This document shows positions 44,438 through 54,047 of a stretch of 64,000 nucleotides of DNA, piece by piece. Below the pieces are notes generated by a model. The model ran no database searches. It was not told the DNA's origin and saw nothing but the letters and a program-made list of their open reading frames with translations. This stretch comes from Peribacillus simplex (GTDB lineage: Bacteria > Bacillota > Bacilli > Bacillales > DSM-1321): assembly GCF_900156045.1 (NCBI RefSeq), contig NZ_FTMX01000008.1:1-64000 (forward strand). The letters are read 5' to 3'. The stretch's first letter is position 1; every line of letters starts with the position of its first letter. The position numbers and the translations under genes are program-made.

Positions 44438-45346
44438 ATGTACTATGATGCTCTAAAAACATTTGTGACCCTTGTCGAAGTCAAAAATTTTACTAAAACA
44501 GCAGAAATGCTTCTTATGTCGCAACCAAGTGTTAGTTTGCATATAAAAAAATTGGAAGAAGAGTTCCAAACCAAATTATTTCTCCGTTCTCCTAAATTCC
44601 TAAAAGTCACCATAACGGGAGAAATTCTTTACGACCGGGCCAAACAAATGATCACAATCTATGAACAGACCAGACAAGACATTCAGGAACACGATAGGTC
44701 CATCAAGGGCGAATTGAAGATAGGAGCAAGTTTTACAATAGGAGAGTATATCCTTCCTTCTTTACTCATCGACCTTCAAGAGGACTATCCTGAACTTGAA
44801 CTTCAAGTCGTAATCGGAAACACGGAAGAAATCGTTCAAGCCGTTCGGCTATACAAAGTGGATATTGGTTTAATCGAAGGTCAAACTAATGAAAAAGAGC
44901 TTTCTGTTCACCCATTCATGCAAGATGAGCTATTCATTGTGTCTTCTAACAATCATGAACTCGCTAATAAAGACGAAGTCGAGATTACTGATTTACATGA
45001 CCAAGCATGGGTAACAAGGGAAGTTGGATCAGGGACACGCGAATACCTTAATCACGTCATACGTTCAAATGGATTGAAAATTAAATCGATACTCACGATA
45101 AGCAGTAATCAAGGAATTAAAGAAACACTTATAAAAAATGGCTTGGGGCTGGCACTGCTTTCCCGAAGTGTAATTGAAAGGGATGTACAAAATAAAATCC
45201 TTTCTATTATTCAGGTAAAAAATGAATCATTTAACAGAACACTTTCGTACGTCTATTCCCCAATCATGGAAGATAAAAAGAATGTCAAAACTTTCATAAC
45301 TGAATTAAACAAAAAATGGCCTATGAAAGCAAAGCCGATAGGATGA
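44438..45346 (+). CDS. cysL: LysR-type activator of sulfite reductase
   Basis: A LysR regulator of 302 residues. The N-terminal HTH is ALKTFVTLVEVKNFTKTAEM followed by LLMSQPSVSLHIKKLEEEF; the substrate-binding domain follows from about residue 90. It is divergently placed to cysJI, exactly as CysL (YwfK) in B. subtilis, which activates cysJI and represses itself. AAGGAG precedes the ATG. Which inducer it senses is not evident from the sequence. Confidence 0.9.
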   Translation: MYYDALKTFVTLVEVKNFTKTAEMLLMSQPSVSLHIKKLEEEFQTKLFLRSPKFLKVTITGEILYDRAKQMITIYEQTRQDIQEHDRSIKGELKIGASFTIGEYILPSLLIDLQEDYPELELQVVIGNTEEIVQAVRLYKVDIGLIEGQTNEKELSVHPFMQDELFIVSSNNHELANKDEVEITDLHDQAWVTREVGSGTREYLNHVIRSNGLKIKSILTISSNQGIKETLIKNGLGLALLSRSVIERDVQNKILSIIQVKNESFNRTLSYVYSPIMEDKKNVKTFITELNKKWPMKAKPIG

Positions 45347-45639
45347 TCATTGGAAAATATGCTATTCCAATAATGAAGTTACAGACACATGATGTCAGGA
45401 ACTTATTGGTGATATTATTAAACAATCATAAGCCAAGATGATCCGGGACTAGACTGTTTAAACATCGGCTTTAATATACTTAATTAAGAAGTCTGAGTAA
45501 ATCCAAACTTGTCAATCTTATTCACATTAACTTATAAACAATTGGGTATATGAATAAATAGAGGATTCTTCATATATTGATTTTTGTTTTCCTTGATTAG
45601 ATAAAAAATAATATCAATTTTTGTATGGGAGCGGGTTTT

Positions 45640-45954
45640 ATGAATATTGAGATTAAAGAAGCAGCGATTGAACAACTATTAAAAGTGAATTATAAAGAGA
45701 ATGAAGGTGTTCGCATCGAAGCCATTTATGTTGGTAGCTGTTCGATTTATGTGGAACATGAATTGAAAATTGATAATAAGAACGAAGATGATGAGAGGTT
45801 CATAATCGATGGGGTCCCCGTATTAATTTCAAGTGAGTCTAAAAAGCATCTTCCCGATAAAGTCTTTCTTAATTACAGTGATGGACTTGGATACAAATTA
45901 TATTCAGAAGATGAAACATTGAGATATAATCTCCAATTGAATAGAGTGAATTAA
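45640..45954 (+). CDS. HesB/IscA-like (Fe-S biosynthesis domain) protein
   Basis: A small protein of about 104 residues starting MNIEIKEAAIEQLLKVNY, the typical start of the HesB/YadR-like fold. Beta-strand segments VRIEAIYVGSCSIYVEHEL and FIIDGVPVLISSESKKHL follow. It has only one cysteine (in GSCSIY) and lacks the C-terminal CxC of true IscA proteins. It is therefore probably not a cluster scaffold, but similar to small HesB-like proteins of Bacillus with unknown role. The ATG at 45640 has a GGAGCGGG site; the frame opens earlier at 45625. A terminator follows. Confidence 0.65.
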   Translation: MNIEIKEAAIEQLLKVNYKENEGVRIEAIYVGSCSIYVEHELKIDNKNEDDERFIIDGVPVLISSESKKHLPDKVFLNYSDGLGYKLYSEDETLRYNLQLNRVN

Positions 45955-45968
45955 AAAAATGAACATAA

Positions 45969-46002
45969 TAAAAAGCCCATGTGTTCCAGTTGGGCTTTTT
46001 GT
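45969..46002. terminator. Terminator after the HesB-like gene
   Basis: AAAAAGCCCA, loop, TGGGCTTTTTG; GC-rich centre with flanking A- and T-runs. Confidence 0.9.
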
Positions 46003-46188
46003 GTTTATACTCAAAAAATTTATCATCGGCGATTTACCTAGAGGGATTTTATTTTCCTTTAGGATAGCACTGCACGAATAGCTCCATTATTAACTAGTAT
46101 TTTTATCTATTCTATTTTTTATTAAACTAAATCGTTTCGATGCTAATTTTCAAATAATAATGACCGAAAGTTTAAAGATTTATTGTTA

Positions 46189-46839
46189 TTATTCTTCCAC
46201 CCTCCTGGACTCTAAGTGCCTCTCCAGTTTCCTTTTTACCCGCTGAAGTGCATTATCGATCGTCTTTTTTTGAACATTCAGTTCTTTTGCTATTTCAAAA
46301 TAAGTTTTTCCTTCCAGGTACAAGTCCACAACACTGCTTTCCAACTCAGTAAGGACTTCGGTTAAAATTAGCTCAATATCGCAAATTTCTTCTGATTTTA
46401 TTAAAATCGTGACTGGGTCATTTTGTCTCTGTTCAGGAATTAGATCAATTAGGCCCTGTTCAGACTCCCCTTGATAGATAGGCATATACAATGAAACATA
46501 ATTATTTAAGGGAGAATGCTTTTGGCGAATAGCCGCTTTAACAGCCGTTATGATTTGTCTTGTAATGCAAAGTTCCGCAAATGATCTGAAAGACGACTTT
46601 TTGCAATTTTTGTAGTCTCGAATGGCCTTATATAGTCCAATCATCCCTTCCTGAAAGACGTCTTCCTTATCTCCACCCGTTAAAAAATACTTCAAAGCAT
46701 TTGATTGAACGACACATCTGTATTTTTTAATTAAAAAGTCCAGTGCATCCTCATCACCATTATGGATTTTTCCAACCAACATTACATCTTCCATATGAGT
46801 ATAGTTTTCCATTCGTTTCTTCTCGATGATTACACTCAT
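46189..46839 (-). CDS. RNA polymerase sigma factor, SigH (Spo0H)-like
   Basis: A sigma-70 family protein of 216 residues closely modelled on Bacillus SigH. It has region 2 (GDEDALDFLIKKYRCVVQSNA, EDVFQEGMIGLYKAIRDYK, SFRSFAELCITRQIITAVK), then the linker KHSPLNNYVSLYMPI, and region 4 HTH (YLEGKTYFEIAKELN, KKTIDNALQRVKRKLERHL). True sigH lies near secE/rpmG in Bacillus; no such neighbours are here, so this is probably a paralogue. GGGGGA precedes the ATG at 46839. No anti-sigma gene is adjacent. Its promoter specificity may overlap SigH. Confidence 0.85.
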   Translation of the reverse strand: MSVIIEKKRMENYTHMEDVMLVGKIHNGDEDALDFLIKKYRCVVQSNALKYFLTGGDKEDVFQEGMIGLYKAIRDYKNCKKSSFRSFAELCITRQIITAVKAAIRQKHSPLNNYVSLYMPIYQGESEQGLIDLIPEQRQNDPVTILIKSEEICDIELILTEVLTELESSVVDLYLEGKTYFEIAKELNVQKKTIDNALQRVKRKLERHLESRRVEE

Positions 46840-47224
46840 TTATTTTCCCCCACTCACTTAATTGAGCCCCGACATAAGGTTGCATTATCACTTCAATGTG
46901 TTAATTCAATATAATAATATCTCAGAAATGAAGATAATGATATTCGCAAATAACGACATTTTTCAACAAAATACTGATATTTATAACTAGACACTTTCAG
47001 TCAGCTTTACTTTAATTGATTTGGTAAGGTCTCGTCATTTAATTATAAATAATATTATAAAAGAACTATTCTGCACTAATGATTTAATATAGTCTATTCA
47101 AAAAGGCAAGACGGAATCTATGGCACCTTTTACTTTTACTTCATTAGCTTTAGTTTGAAAAATAAGGATGCCATTTAAAACATCGCCTCTAAATTAGCTG
47201 GTTTCATTTAAACTTTGTAAAATA
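46840..47224. other. Intergenic region upstream of the sigma factor
   Basis: About 385 AT-rich bases between two minus-strand genes, with no open frame of interest. It should hold the sigma factor promoter; I could not identify it with confidence. Confidence 0.45.
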
Positions 47225-47250
47225 AAAAAGCACCCTTCAAAGGATGCTTT
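47225..47250 (-). terminator. Terminator of the DinB-family gene
   Basis: AAAGCATCC, loop TTTGAA, GGGTGCTTTTTTATT on the minus strand, including one G-T pair. About 90 bases after the stop at 47343. Confidence 0.8.
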
Positions 47251-47342
47251 AACATATTATCAGTTATAAAATGGAGAACTGGAATTTAATTTCGCCAATG
47301 AACCCCAATGTTGAAAATCCTAACTTAAGCATTCATAAGTTA

Positions 47343-47846
47343 TTAAAGCGGTGGATTTTGCACACCTAGATGAATCCAATCTTCTTTTGGCGGACCATAA
47401 ACCCCATAAGGTTTTATTCCTGCTTGACGCATCAGAACTGTAACTTGTCCGCGATGATGAACAATATGCTTGATTAGCCCCATAAGGATGGAAGCATTTG
47501 TTTCCTGTCTTCCAAACGCTTCTTGTATTTGTCCCAGTGATTCGTCTGTCCATTGCTGTTCAATAATTTGGGCTGCGTGAGAACTTACATTTTTAAAAGT
47601 GATGGCAATTTCCCGGGCTGAAGATGGAACGTTTTCCGAACTTTCTATCCGTTCTATCTTTAACCCGAAATGATCTAGATAATCTGGAATGTTCGTTGTG
47701 AAATGCCATGCAATTCTTCCTAAAGTGCGACCTTCAGGATAAACTTGTTGATCTAAGGATTCATCAGTCAAACCATCCAAAACATTTTGAGTCAGTATGG
47801 CTTCTTTATTCCATTCTTTAATAAAATCCGAAATTGAAATATACAT
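47343..47846 (-). CDS. DinB-family (YfiT/DinB-like four-helix) protein
   Basis: A 167-residue DinB-like four-helix protein, probably a metal-dependent thiol transferase or hydrolase of unknown substrate. The three histidines expected to bind metal are visible in GRIAWHFT (~52), LIKHIVHH and HRGQVTVLMRQAGI (~130-140). Such proteins are common in Bacillus and act in the cytoplasm, some in bacillithiol-dependent detoxification. GGGAGGG precedes the ATG at 47846. Single gene with its own terminator. Confidence 0.8.
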   Translation of the reverse strand: MYISISDFIKEWNKEAILTQNVLDGLTDESLDQQVYPEGRTLGRIAWHFTTNIPDYLDHFGLKIERIESSENVPSSAREIAITFKNVSSHAAQIIEQQWTDESLGQIQEAFGRQETNASILMGLIKHIVHHRGQVTVLMRQAGIKPYGVYGPPKEDWIHLGVQNPPL

Positions 47847-48192
47847 ATAATCCCTCCCTATTTCGATAGATAATTACTTAAAGCACATTATAAAACATAC
47901 GTTCCCTCATTACAAATTCCTTAATGAACATGCGATGGAACTTCAGTTGAAATCTGAGAGTGGATTTTTTTCATCCGGTTGTTATTCCCATTCTTCAAGA
48001 GTTGAAATGGAAAACCCATGTACATAAAATTGCATACGTAAACTTTTCGTCCAGTATTCGACCTAAACCGGAAGTGCAATGCTCTACAAATCATCCTACA
48101 CTAGCTATACACAACAAGAATCACTACTTTATAATAAAGGATAATCATGTTATTAATATAGATAAATTCATTATTGGTTAGGAGAAAAAGCC

Positions 48193-49074
48193 ATGCAAAA
48201 TAAGCTTAGTATAGGAGAAATGGCGAAGTTGCGAGGTGTAACCGTAGATACATTGCGTCATTACGATAAAATTGGATTGCTAAAGCCTTATCATATTGAT
48301 CCCGAAACTGGCTATCGTTATTACTCCATTTCCCAGTATGAAGTTCTCGGAACGATAAAAGATTTAAGGAGCATCGGATTTTCCTTAGGGGAAATCAAGC
48401 AATTTCTTACGAATCGCAATGTAAAAAAGTCGGTTGAATCACTTCAAAAATCAATGGCGAATATTCAGGAAGAAATTAAGAAATTGCAAGATATCCATAA
48501 TATATTGATGACCCGATTATACAATATTGAACATTTCACAAACAGTTACAGGAATTCGGATATCGTGATAAAACAATTTGAAGAACGGGAATACATCCAG
48601 CTAGGCAGATCGGTAAGTTGGGCGGATACAGAAAATCTTTATTTTGGATACTTGGAGCTCGAAAACAGGATTGGTGGAATCATTCCTGCATTGGCCAGCA
48701 ATAAATTTGGAGATTTTATCAAGAAAGAGTATTTTGATAAAATTCGTCAATCATCTGACTTTTCCTCTAACCTAAGTGACTATCAATCTCAGTTATTCAT
48801 TCTAGTTCAGGATGAAGAGTCAGGGCAACCAACCCAAAAAATTGAAGAAGGCCTATTTTTATGTTCCTATTATGGAGGACTCACAAGGGAAAAAATGCTA
48901 CCCCAGCTAAAAAAGCTACTCCATTATTGCGATACACATGGTTATGTTATTACCGGTGACGCCTTTCGAATTATGCAGGTCGACGTTTCTCTTACCGATC
49001 AATATGATGAAGCTTATTATGAAATACAAATTCCGATTCAAGAGAAAGTAACTAGTAAACAGCCTTCGAAATGA
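48193..49074 (+). CDS. MerR-family transcriptional regulator (BmrR-like)
   Basis: A MerR regulator of 293 residues. The winged HTH is MQNKLSIGEMAKLRGVTVDT followed by LRHYDKIGLLKPYHIDPETGYRYY; a dimerisation coiled coil runs to about residue 115; the C-terminal ~170 residues look like a GyrI/BmrR-type effector-binding domain (DYQSQLFILVQDE; YYEIQIPIQ). Such proteins sense amphipathic drugs or cell damage and usually activate an efflux gene; none is adjacent, so the target is unknown. A GGAG site precedes the ATG. Its stop codon lies inside the terminator stem. Confidence 0.85.
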   Translation: MQNKLSIGEMAKLRGVTVDTLRHYDKIGLLKPYHIDPETGYRYYSISQYEVLGTIKDLRSIGFSLGEIKQFLTNRNVKKSVESLQKSMANIQEEIKKLQDIHNILMTRLYNIEHFTNSYRNSDIVIKQFEEREYIQLGRSVSWADTENLYFGYLELENRIGGIIPALASNKFGDFIKKEYFDKIRQSSDFSSNLSDYQSQLFILVQDEESGQPTQKIEEGLFLCSYYGGLTREKMLPQLKKLLHYCDTHGYVITGDAFRIMQVDVSLTDQYDEAYYEIQIPIQEKVTSKQPSK

Positions 49075-49105
49075 AAGCATTATCATTTCAAAGGCTGTTT
49101 TTTTT
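49060..49105 (+). terminator. Terminator after the MerR gene
   Basis: CAGCCTT-GAAATGA and TCATTTC-AAGGCTG with one mismatch, then TTTTTTTT. It overlaps the last codons of the gene. Confidence 0.92.
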
Positions 49106-49586
49106 GTATCGTAACTGTTTACTCTGGTGTTAGACGAGACTTTATAATGGATTTACACATACTGAATGGAGTGATGCATTCCTAAATGAAACAGCAAAGC
49201 ATTATTTTGAAAAATCATTATGTTCTAAGGAGTGATGCCTTTAATTAAAAATGTGAAATCAAAAAAGACAAGGCCTTTACGAAGTAGTTCCTTGCATTTT
49301 CCTACTCTTCTTTACCAACTCCTCTCTGCGGCCGATTAGAGGACAGGCAAAAAAAGAGGAATTATGAAAACGGTTAAAAACATTCAGGCATAAAGTTGTT
49401 TCAGTTCACAAGTAAACACTTTTTATGTTGATTATCCTTTAAAACAAAAATGATAACTTTTCATTACCTGGATATATACGGGATTTTTAAGTTAAATATT
49501 CCGAATAATCCAGTTATTAACGAAGTGCACTTTAATGAAATGTAACTACCGATCATTAGTAAAAAAATCACAAGGAGGATTGATTA
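49106..49586. other. Intergenic region upstream of the permease-amidohydrolase cluster
   Basis: About 480 AT-rich bases without an open frame. A strong AAGGAGG ribosome site lies at the far end for the permease at 49587. I see no riboswitch-like structure or clear operator. Confidence 0.45.
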
Positions 49587-50930
49587 ATGGAAAATACGAA
49601 TTCACTAACTCTTAAACGTGCTCTTACTTTAAAGCATGTCGTCTTTTTCGGATTGGCTTTCATGGCTCCAAAAACGTTTTTCTCAACATATGGGGTAGCT
49701 GTAAACAGCACTAACGGGATGATGCCAACGGCTTATGCTATTGCTTTAGTTGTCATGTTATTTACAGCTTATAGCTATGCCCAATTAGTGAAAGCGTTTC
49801 CAAAGGCGGGAGCAGCCTATACGTTTACGCAAAAATCAATAAGTCCACATATTGGGTTTATCGTTGGTTGGACACTCATCATTGATTATATATTTAGCCC
49901 GATGATCAGCTCCCTAATCGTTGGAATTTCATTGAAAGCTTATTTTCCATCCATTCCAATGTTTGTTTGGATCATTTTATTTATTGTGAACATTACTGTT
50001 GTCAACATCCTTGGCATTAAATTAGCAGCGAAACTTAGTACGTATATGCTTTTCTTTCAATTTTTATTGTTTGGCCTATTTTTTATTTTGTCCATTAAAG
50101 GGCTTCTTGCAGGAAAAGGAACAGGGACATTATTTTCAACCATTCCCTTTTATGATTCTGAAATTAGCGTACCTACTCTACTATCTGTTATCCCTATTCT
50201 ATGTTTTAGCTTTTTAGGCTTCGATGCAGTAACTACATTGTCAGAAGAGACTAAGGATCCTACGAGAACGTTGCCAAAAGCGATTTATTTTATATCGATA
50301 ATTGGCGGATTTTTATTTATTACAGGTTCTTATTTTGCACAACTGATTTTTCCGGATTTTCATTCTTTCAATAACCCTGAATCCGCCTATTTAGAGATCG
50401 CGATGTATATCGGCGGAAACATTTTTGTGAGCTTCTTTGTAGCAGTGGGGCTAACATCCACCACTGCTTCGGCCGTTGCTTCGGGAACGAGCGCCTCTCG
50501 TATTTTGTATGCAATGGGAAGGGAAAATGTATTGCCGAAAAAATTCTTCGGCTATCTATCCCCAAAATACCGGACACCGGTGTTCAATATTTTACTCATG
50601 GGTGCGGTTGCGTTAAGTGCTCTTTTCTTAGATCTAACGACAGCGGTATCGCTTATTAGTTTTGGAGCGTTATTTGCCTTTTTCTTTGTGAATCTTTCGG
50701 TTGTTTCTTACTATTTTTTTCAAAAGAAACAGAGGTCTTTTAAAGGAACGATTCAATATTTGATTATCCCGCTTATTGGTGCAGCACTGATTGGATTATT
50801 TTTTATACAATTAGATAAACATTCACTAATACTAGGTGGAATTTGGCTACTTATCGGATTTATTTATCTATTAAACTTAACGAAAATGTTTAGACAACCG
50901 CCTCCTGAGCTCTCCTTTGAGGAAGCTTGA
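49587..50930 (+). CDS. APC-family permease, copy 1
   Basis: A 447-residue transporter with 12 predicted membrane segments. The N-terminus has the APC TM1 loop LKHVVFFGLAFMAP then KAGAAYTFTQKSISPHIGF; TM6 is CFSFLGFDAVTTLSEETKDP; TM8 is ASGTSASRILYAMGREN. It would import an amino acid, amine or amide. It is directly followed (26-29 bases) by an amidohydrolase, and the whole pair is repeated as 52661-55679. Copy 2 is clearly similar along its whole length. The shared neighbourhood suggests the permease imports the substrate that the hydrolase cleaves. Confidence 0.85.
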   Translation: MENTNSLTLKRALTLKHVVFFGLAFMAPKTFFSTYGVAVNSTNGMMPTAYAIALVVMLFTAYSYAQLVKAFPKAGAAYTFTQKSISPHIGFIVGWTLIIDYIFSPMISSLIVGISLKAYFPSIPMFVWIILFIVNITVVNILGIKLAAKLSTYMLFFQFLLFGLFFILSIKGLLAGKGTGTLFSTIPFYDSEISVPTLLSVIPILCFSFLGFDAVTTLSEETKDPTRTLPKAIYFISIIGGFLFITGSYFAQLIFPDFHSFNNPESAYLEIAMYIGGNIFVSFFVAVGLTSTTASAVASGTSASRILYAMGRENVLPKKFFGYLSPKYRTPVFNILLMGAVALSALFLDLTTAVSLISFGALFAFFFVNLSVVSYYFFQKKQRSFKGTIQYLIIPLIGAALIGLFFIQLDKHSLILGGIWLLIGFIYLLNLTKMFRQPPPELSFEEA

Positions 50931-50959
50931 TAATAGGCCATGAAAGAAGGGAATGATTG

Positions 50960-52573
50960 ATGATGAGTCAACAACTAGCTGACTTAATTATTTCAAGCAA
51001 TACTGTATTTACAGGTCTTTCCGACCAGCCTGAACCCGCTTCCATCGCGATTAAGGACAACAAAATTGTTGCGATTGGTTCTGTTGAAGAAATTAAACAC
51101 TGCGCAGGTGAGCACACGAAAATCTATCAGTTTAAAGACCGATTAATAATGCCGGGATTCCATGATTTCCATCTTCATATTATGAATGGTGCCGTTGCCC
51201 TCAATAGTGTCAATCTGTTCGCAGCTCGTTCAGAAGATGATGCGCTGGATATGATTCACAAATTCGCCGAAGCAAAACCAGAAAATCAATGGGTAATCGG
51301 ATTTACATGGGATGAAGGCTTTTGGGATACACAGCAACTACCGACTCGCCATTCATTGGATCGCATTCTCTCTAAACGGCCAGCACTCATGTTTCATGCT
51401 GAAGGCCATTATGCATGGGTGAATACGAAAGCATTGGAGATTGCAAATATCACTCGTCATTCGGAAAATCCTTCTTATGGCATTATAGGAAGAGATGAAA
51501 ATGGAGAACCCAATGGTATTTTATATGAAAAAGCAATGGATGGGGTTGTCCGTCATGCATTTAATTTTTCAAATGCACACAAGAAAGATATCTTCTCTAA
51601 TTTCTTGGCACACACAGCAAGCTTAGGGGTAACCGCTGCCCATGATTTACATGGTTTAAAAAATATAGAATCTCTTGATGTTTTCAAAGAATTTGAAGAC
51701 AAAGGAAATTTAACAACCCGTATTCATTTATGGCCTGCTTTAAATGGCAATCTTGAGCACTCCAAACAATTGCGAGAGAAGTATCAATCGGATAAACTCC
51801 GTGTGTCAGGACTGAAACAATTCATCGATGGCGTCATTACCGCTCGGACAGCTTATTTACTCGAGCCTTATGCGGATCAACCAGAAACACGCGGTGAGAC
51901 ATCTTTCCCGCCTGAAACGATCAAAAAATGGGTCGTTGATGCAGATAAAGAGGGCTTCAGCATTCGTTTTCATGCGATTGGAGATGGAGCAATTCGACTA
52001 GCTTTAGATGCCTATGAGGAAGCGCAAAGGGCAAATGATAGACGAGATTCACGACATGCCGTCGAACACATTGAAGTGATTCATCCAGATGATATCCATC
52101 GTTTCAAAGAGCTTGGTGTAACTGCTTCGATGCAGCCAAATCACTTAGCGATGTCAGAAAGAGGTGTTTACACCGAGCGAATAGGTACTGAACGGGAAAC
52201 ACATGTTTTCCCTATAAATACATTGCAAAAATCCGGAGCGAATTTGGCATTTGGAACGGACTTCCCGATTGATAACCTTAATCCGCTTCTACAAATCTAT
52301 CGTGCAGTAACGAGAATCGATAGCAGCGGAAAAACGATATGGCATCCACATGAGCGCATCACACTTGCCGAAGCATTGAAAGCTTATACAGCCGGACCCG
52401 CTTATGGTGCATTTAGAGAGCAGGAATTAGGGACATTGGAAGTAGATAAGCTTGCAGATATTGTAGTCTTGGAACGAAATCTCTTTGAAGTCCCTGTGGA
52501 AGAAATACCAGATACAAAGGTACAGTTAACGATTATGGATGGAAAAGTAGTTTATGATAACCTGGGGCAATAA
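50960..52573 (+). CDS. Metal-dependent amidohydrolase, YtcJ-like, copy 1
   Basis: An amidohydrolase-3 (YtcJ-type) enzyme of about 537 residues acting on C-N bonds of an unidentified amide or imide. The beta-sandwich/TIM-barrel features are visible: HDFHLHIMNGAV (metal HxH), LMFHAEGHYAWVN, GLKQFIDGVITARTA, IRFHAIGDGAIRLALDAYEE, HAVEHIEVIHPDD and GTDFPIDNLNPLLQIYRA. The last carries the metal aspartate. The ATG at 50960 is used, since the frame opens with TTG at 50957 and GAAGGGAA lies upstream. No signal peptide, so cytoplasmic. It is coupled to the permease before it; a near-duplicate is at 54048. Confidence 0.85.
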   Translation: MMSQQLADLIISSNTVFTGLSDQPEPASIAIKDNKIVAIGSVEEIKHCAGEHTKIYQFKDRLIMPGFHDFHLHIMNGAVALNSVNLFAARSEDDALDMIHKFAEAKPENQWVIGFTWDEGFWDTQQLPTRHSLDRILSKRPALMFHAEGHYAWVNTKALEIANITRHSENPSYGIIGRDENGEPNGILYEKAMDGVVRHAFNFSNAHKKDIFSNFLAHTASLGVTAAHDLHGLKNIESLDVFKEFEDKGNLTTRIHLWPALNGNLEHSKQLREKYQSDKLRVSGLKQFIDGVITARTAYLLEPYADQPETRGETSFPPETIKKWVVDADKEGFSIRFHAIGDGAIRLALDAYEEAQRANDRRDSRHAVEHIEVIHPDDIHRFKELGVTASMQPNHLAMSERGVYTERIGTERETHVFPINTLQKSGANLAFGTDFPIDNLNPLLQIYRAVTRIDSSGKTIWHPHERITLAEALKAYTAGPAYGAFREQELGTLEVDKLADIVVLERNLFEVPVEEIPDTKVQLTIMDGKVVYDNLGQ

Positions 52574-52660
52574 TTAAATTAAGAGGCTGGTCAAAGAGCG
52601 TCATTATCATGTAGTGTTCACTTATATCGATGCAGCCATTTGAATACGGAGGACTGATAT

Positions 52661-54004
52661 ATGAATCATTCAAACACACCAACTCTTAAACGTTCACTCC
52701 CATTAAAATATGTTGTGTTTTTTGGCTTGGCCTTTATGGCTCCAACTACTTTGTTTTCAACATATGGAGTAGCTGTTCAAAGCACGAACGGGATGATTAC
52801 AACTGCTTATATCGTCGCCTTAATCGTTATGTTATTTACGGCTTACAGCTATGCGCAAATGGTAAAAGCCTTTCCAAATGCCGGTGCTGCCTATACGTTT
52901 ACCCAAAAATCCCTAAGTCCTCACATTGGTTTTCTCGTAGGTTGGACCATCATACTGGATTATATGTTCAGTCCAATGATTAGTGCTCTATTGTTAGGAA
53001 TTGCAATGAAGGCCTATTTCCCTTTGATTCCTATGTATATTTGGATTATTCTCTTTATCGTCACGGTTACGATTATAAATATTCTTGGTATTAAGATTGC
53101 TGCTAAACTTAATATGGGGCTTCTATTCTTGCAATTCGGAACACTTGCGTTGTTCACCATTTTTTCAATAAAGGGTCTTTTAAATGGTCAAGGAGCAGGT
53201 ACCCTTTTTTCGATCCTACCGTTTATCGATTCAAATATAAATATACAGGGCTTCATGTCCATTATCCCTATTTTATGTTTTTCCTTTTTAGGATTCGATG
53301 CAGTGACAACTCTTTCTGAAGAAACGAAAAATCCTCGAAAATCCATACCTAGGGCTATTTATCTTGTAACGATCATTGGTGGATTATATTATTTTATCGG
53401 TTCTTACTTTTTACAGCTTGTCTGGCCAGACTACCAATCATTTAAAGACCCGGAATCTGCCTATATGGAAATTGCAATGTATATCGGGGGTAACTTTTTG
53501 ATTAGTTATATGCTTGCTGAGGGAATCATGTCAAGTTTTTCATCAGCTATTGCGTCAGGAACAAGTGCTTCACGTATTTTATATGCGATGGGACGTGAAC
53601 GTGTACTTCCTGCCAAAATATTCGGATATCTTTCTCCTAAATATAGTACACCTGTCTTCAACATTATAATTATAGGAGGCGTTGCTTTAAGCGCACTATT
53701 CTTAAGGCTTACGACTGCCGTATCACTTATAAATTTTGGTGCATTATTCGCTTTTACTTTCGTTAATCTTTCTGTTATCGCTCACTATTATTTCCGAAAA
53801 AAACAGCGTTCCTTAATGGGGACAATTCGGTACCTTATCATTCCGTTAATTGGTGCTTCTTTGACAGGTTTCTTTTGGATAAAGTTAGACATCTATTCGT
53901 TAATATTAGGAGGAACTTGGTTTGCGATCGGATTTGTGTACCTTCTAAACCTCACGAAAATGTTTAAACAACCGCCTCCTGAGCTTGCCATTGAACAAGC
54001 TTAA
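52661..54004 (+). CDS. APC-family permease, copy 2
   Basis: 447 residues, the same length as copy 1 and collinear throughout (LKYVVFFGLAFMAPTTLFST; NAGAAYTFTQKSLSPHIGF; CFSFLGFDAVTTLSEETKNP; SASRILYAMGRERVLPAK). Differences cluster in TM segments such as residues 70-160 and in TM6-7 loops, so substrate preference may have shifted. It starts 88 bases after the first hydrolase with a GGAGG site, and it precedes copy 2 of the hydrolase by 44 bases. Confidence 0.85.
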   Translation: MNHSNTPTLKRSLPLKYVVFFGLAFMAPTTLFSTYGVAVQSTNGMITTAYIVALIVMLFTAYSYAQMVKAFPNAGAAYTFTQKSLSPHIGFLVGWTIILDYMFSPMISALLLGIAMKAYFPLIPMYIWIILFIVTVTIINILGIKIAAKLNMGLLFLQFGTLALFTIFSIKGLLNGQGAGTLFSILPFIDSNINIQGFMSIIPILCFSFLGFDAVTTLSEETKNPRKSIPRAIYLVTIIGGLYYFIGSYFLQLVWPDYQSFKDPESAYMEIAMYIGGNFLISYMLAEGIMSSFSSAIASGTSASRILYAMGRERVLPAKIFGYLSPKYSTPVFNIIIIGGVALSALFLRLTTAVSLINFGALFAFTFVNLSVIAHYYFRKKQRSLMGTIRYLIIPLIGASLTGFFWIKLDIYSLILGGTWFAIGFVYLLNLTKMFKQPPPELAIEQA

Positions 54005-54047
54005 TAATTTGGAAGCTACTCTATAGGATTGAAAGGAATGTTAGACA

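Noticed and set aside
47960-48181. 73-codon plus-strand frame just before the MerR gene
   Set aside because: No ribosome site or family; ends right before the true start and is probably leader DNA.
49106-49586. Riboswitch or T-box upstream of the permease cluster
   Set aside because: No conserved core, no paired stems ending in a terminator and no T-box sequence could be found.
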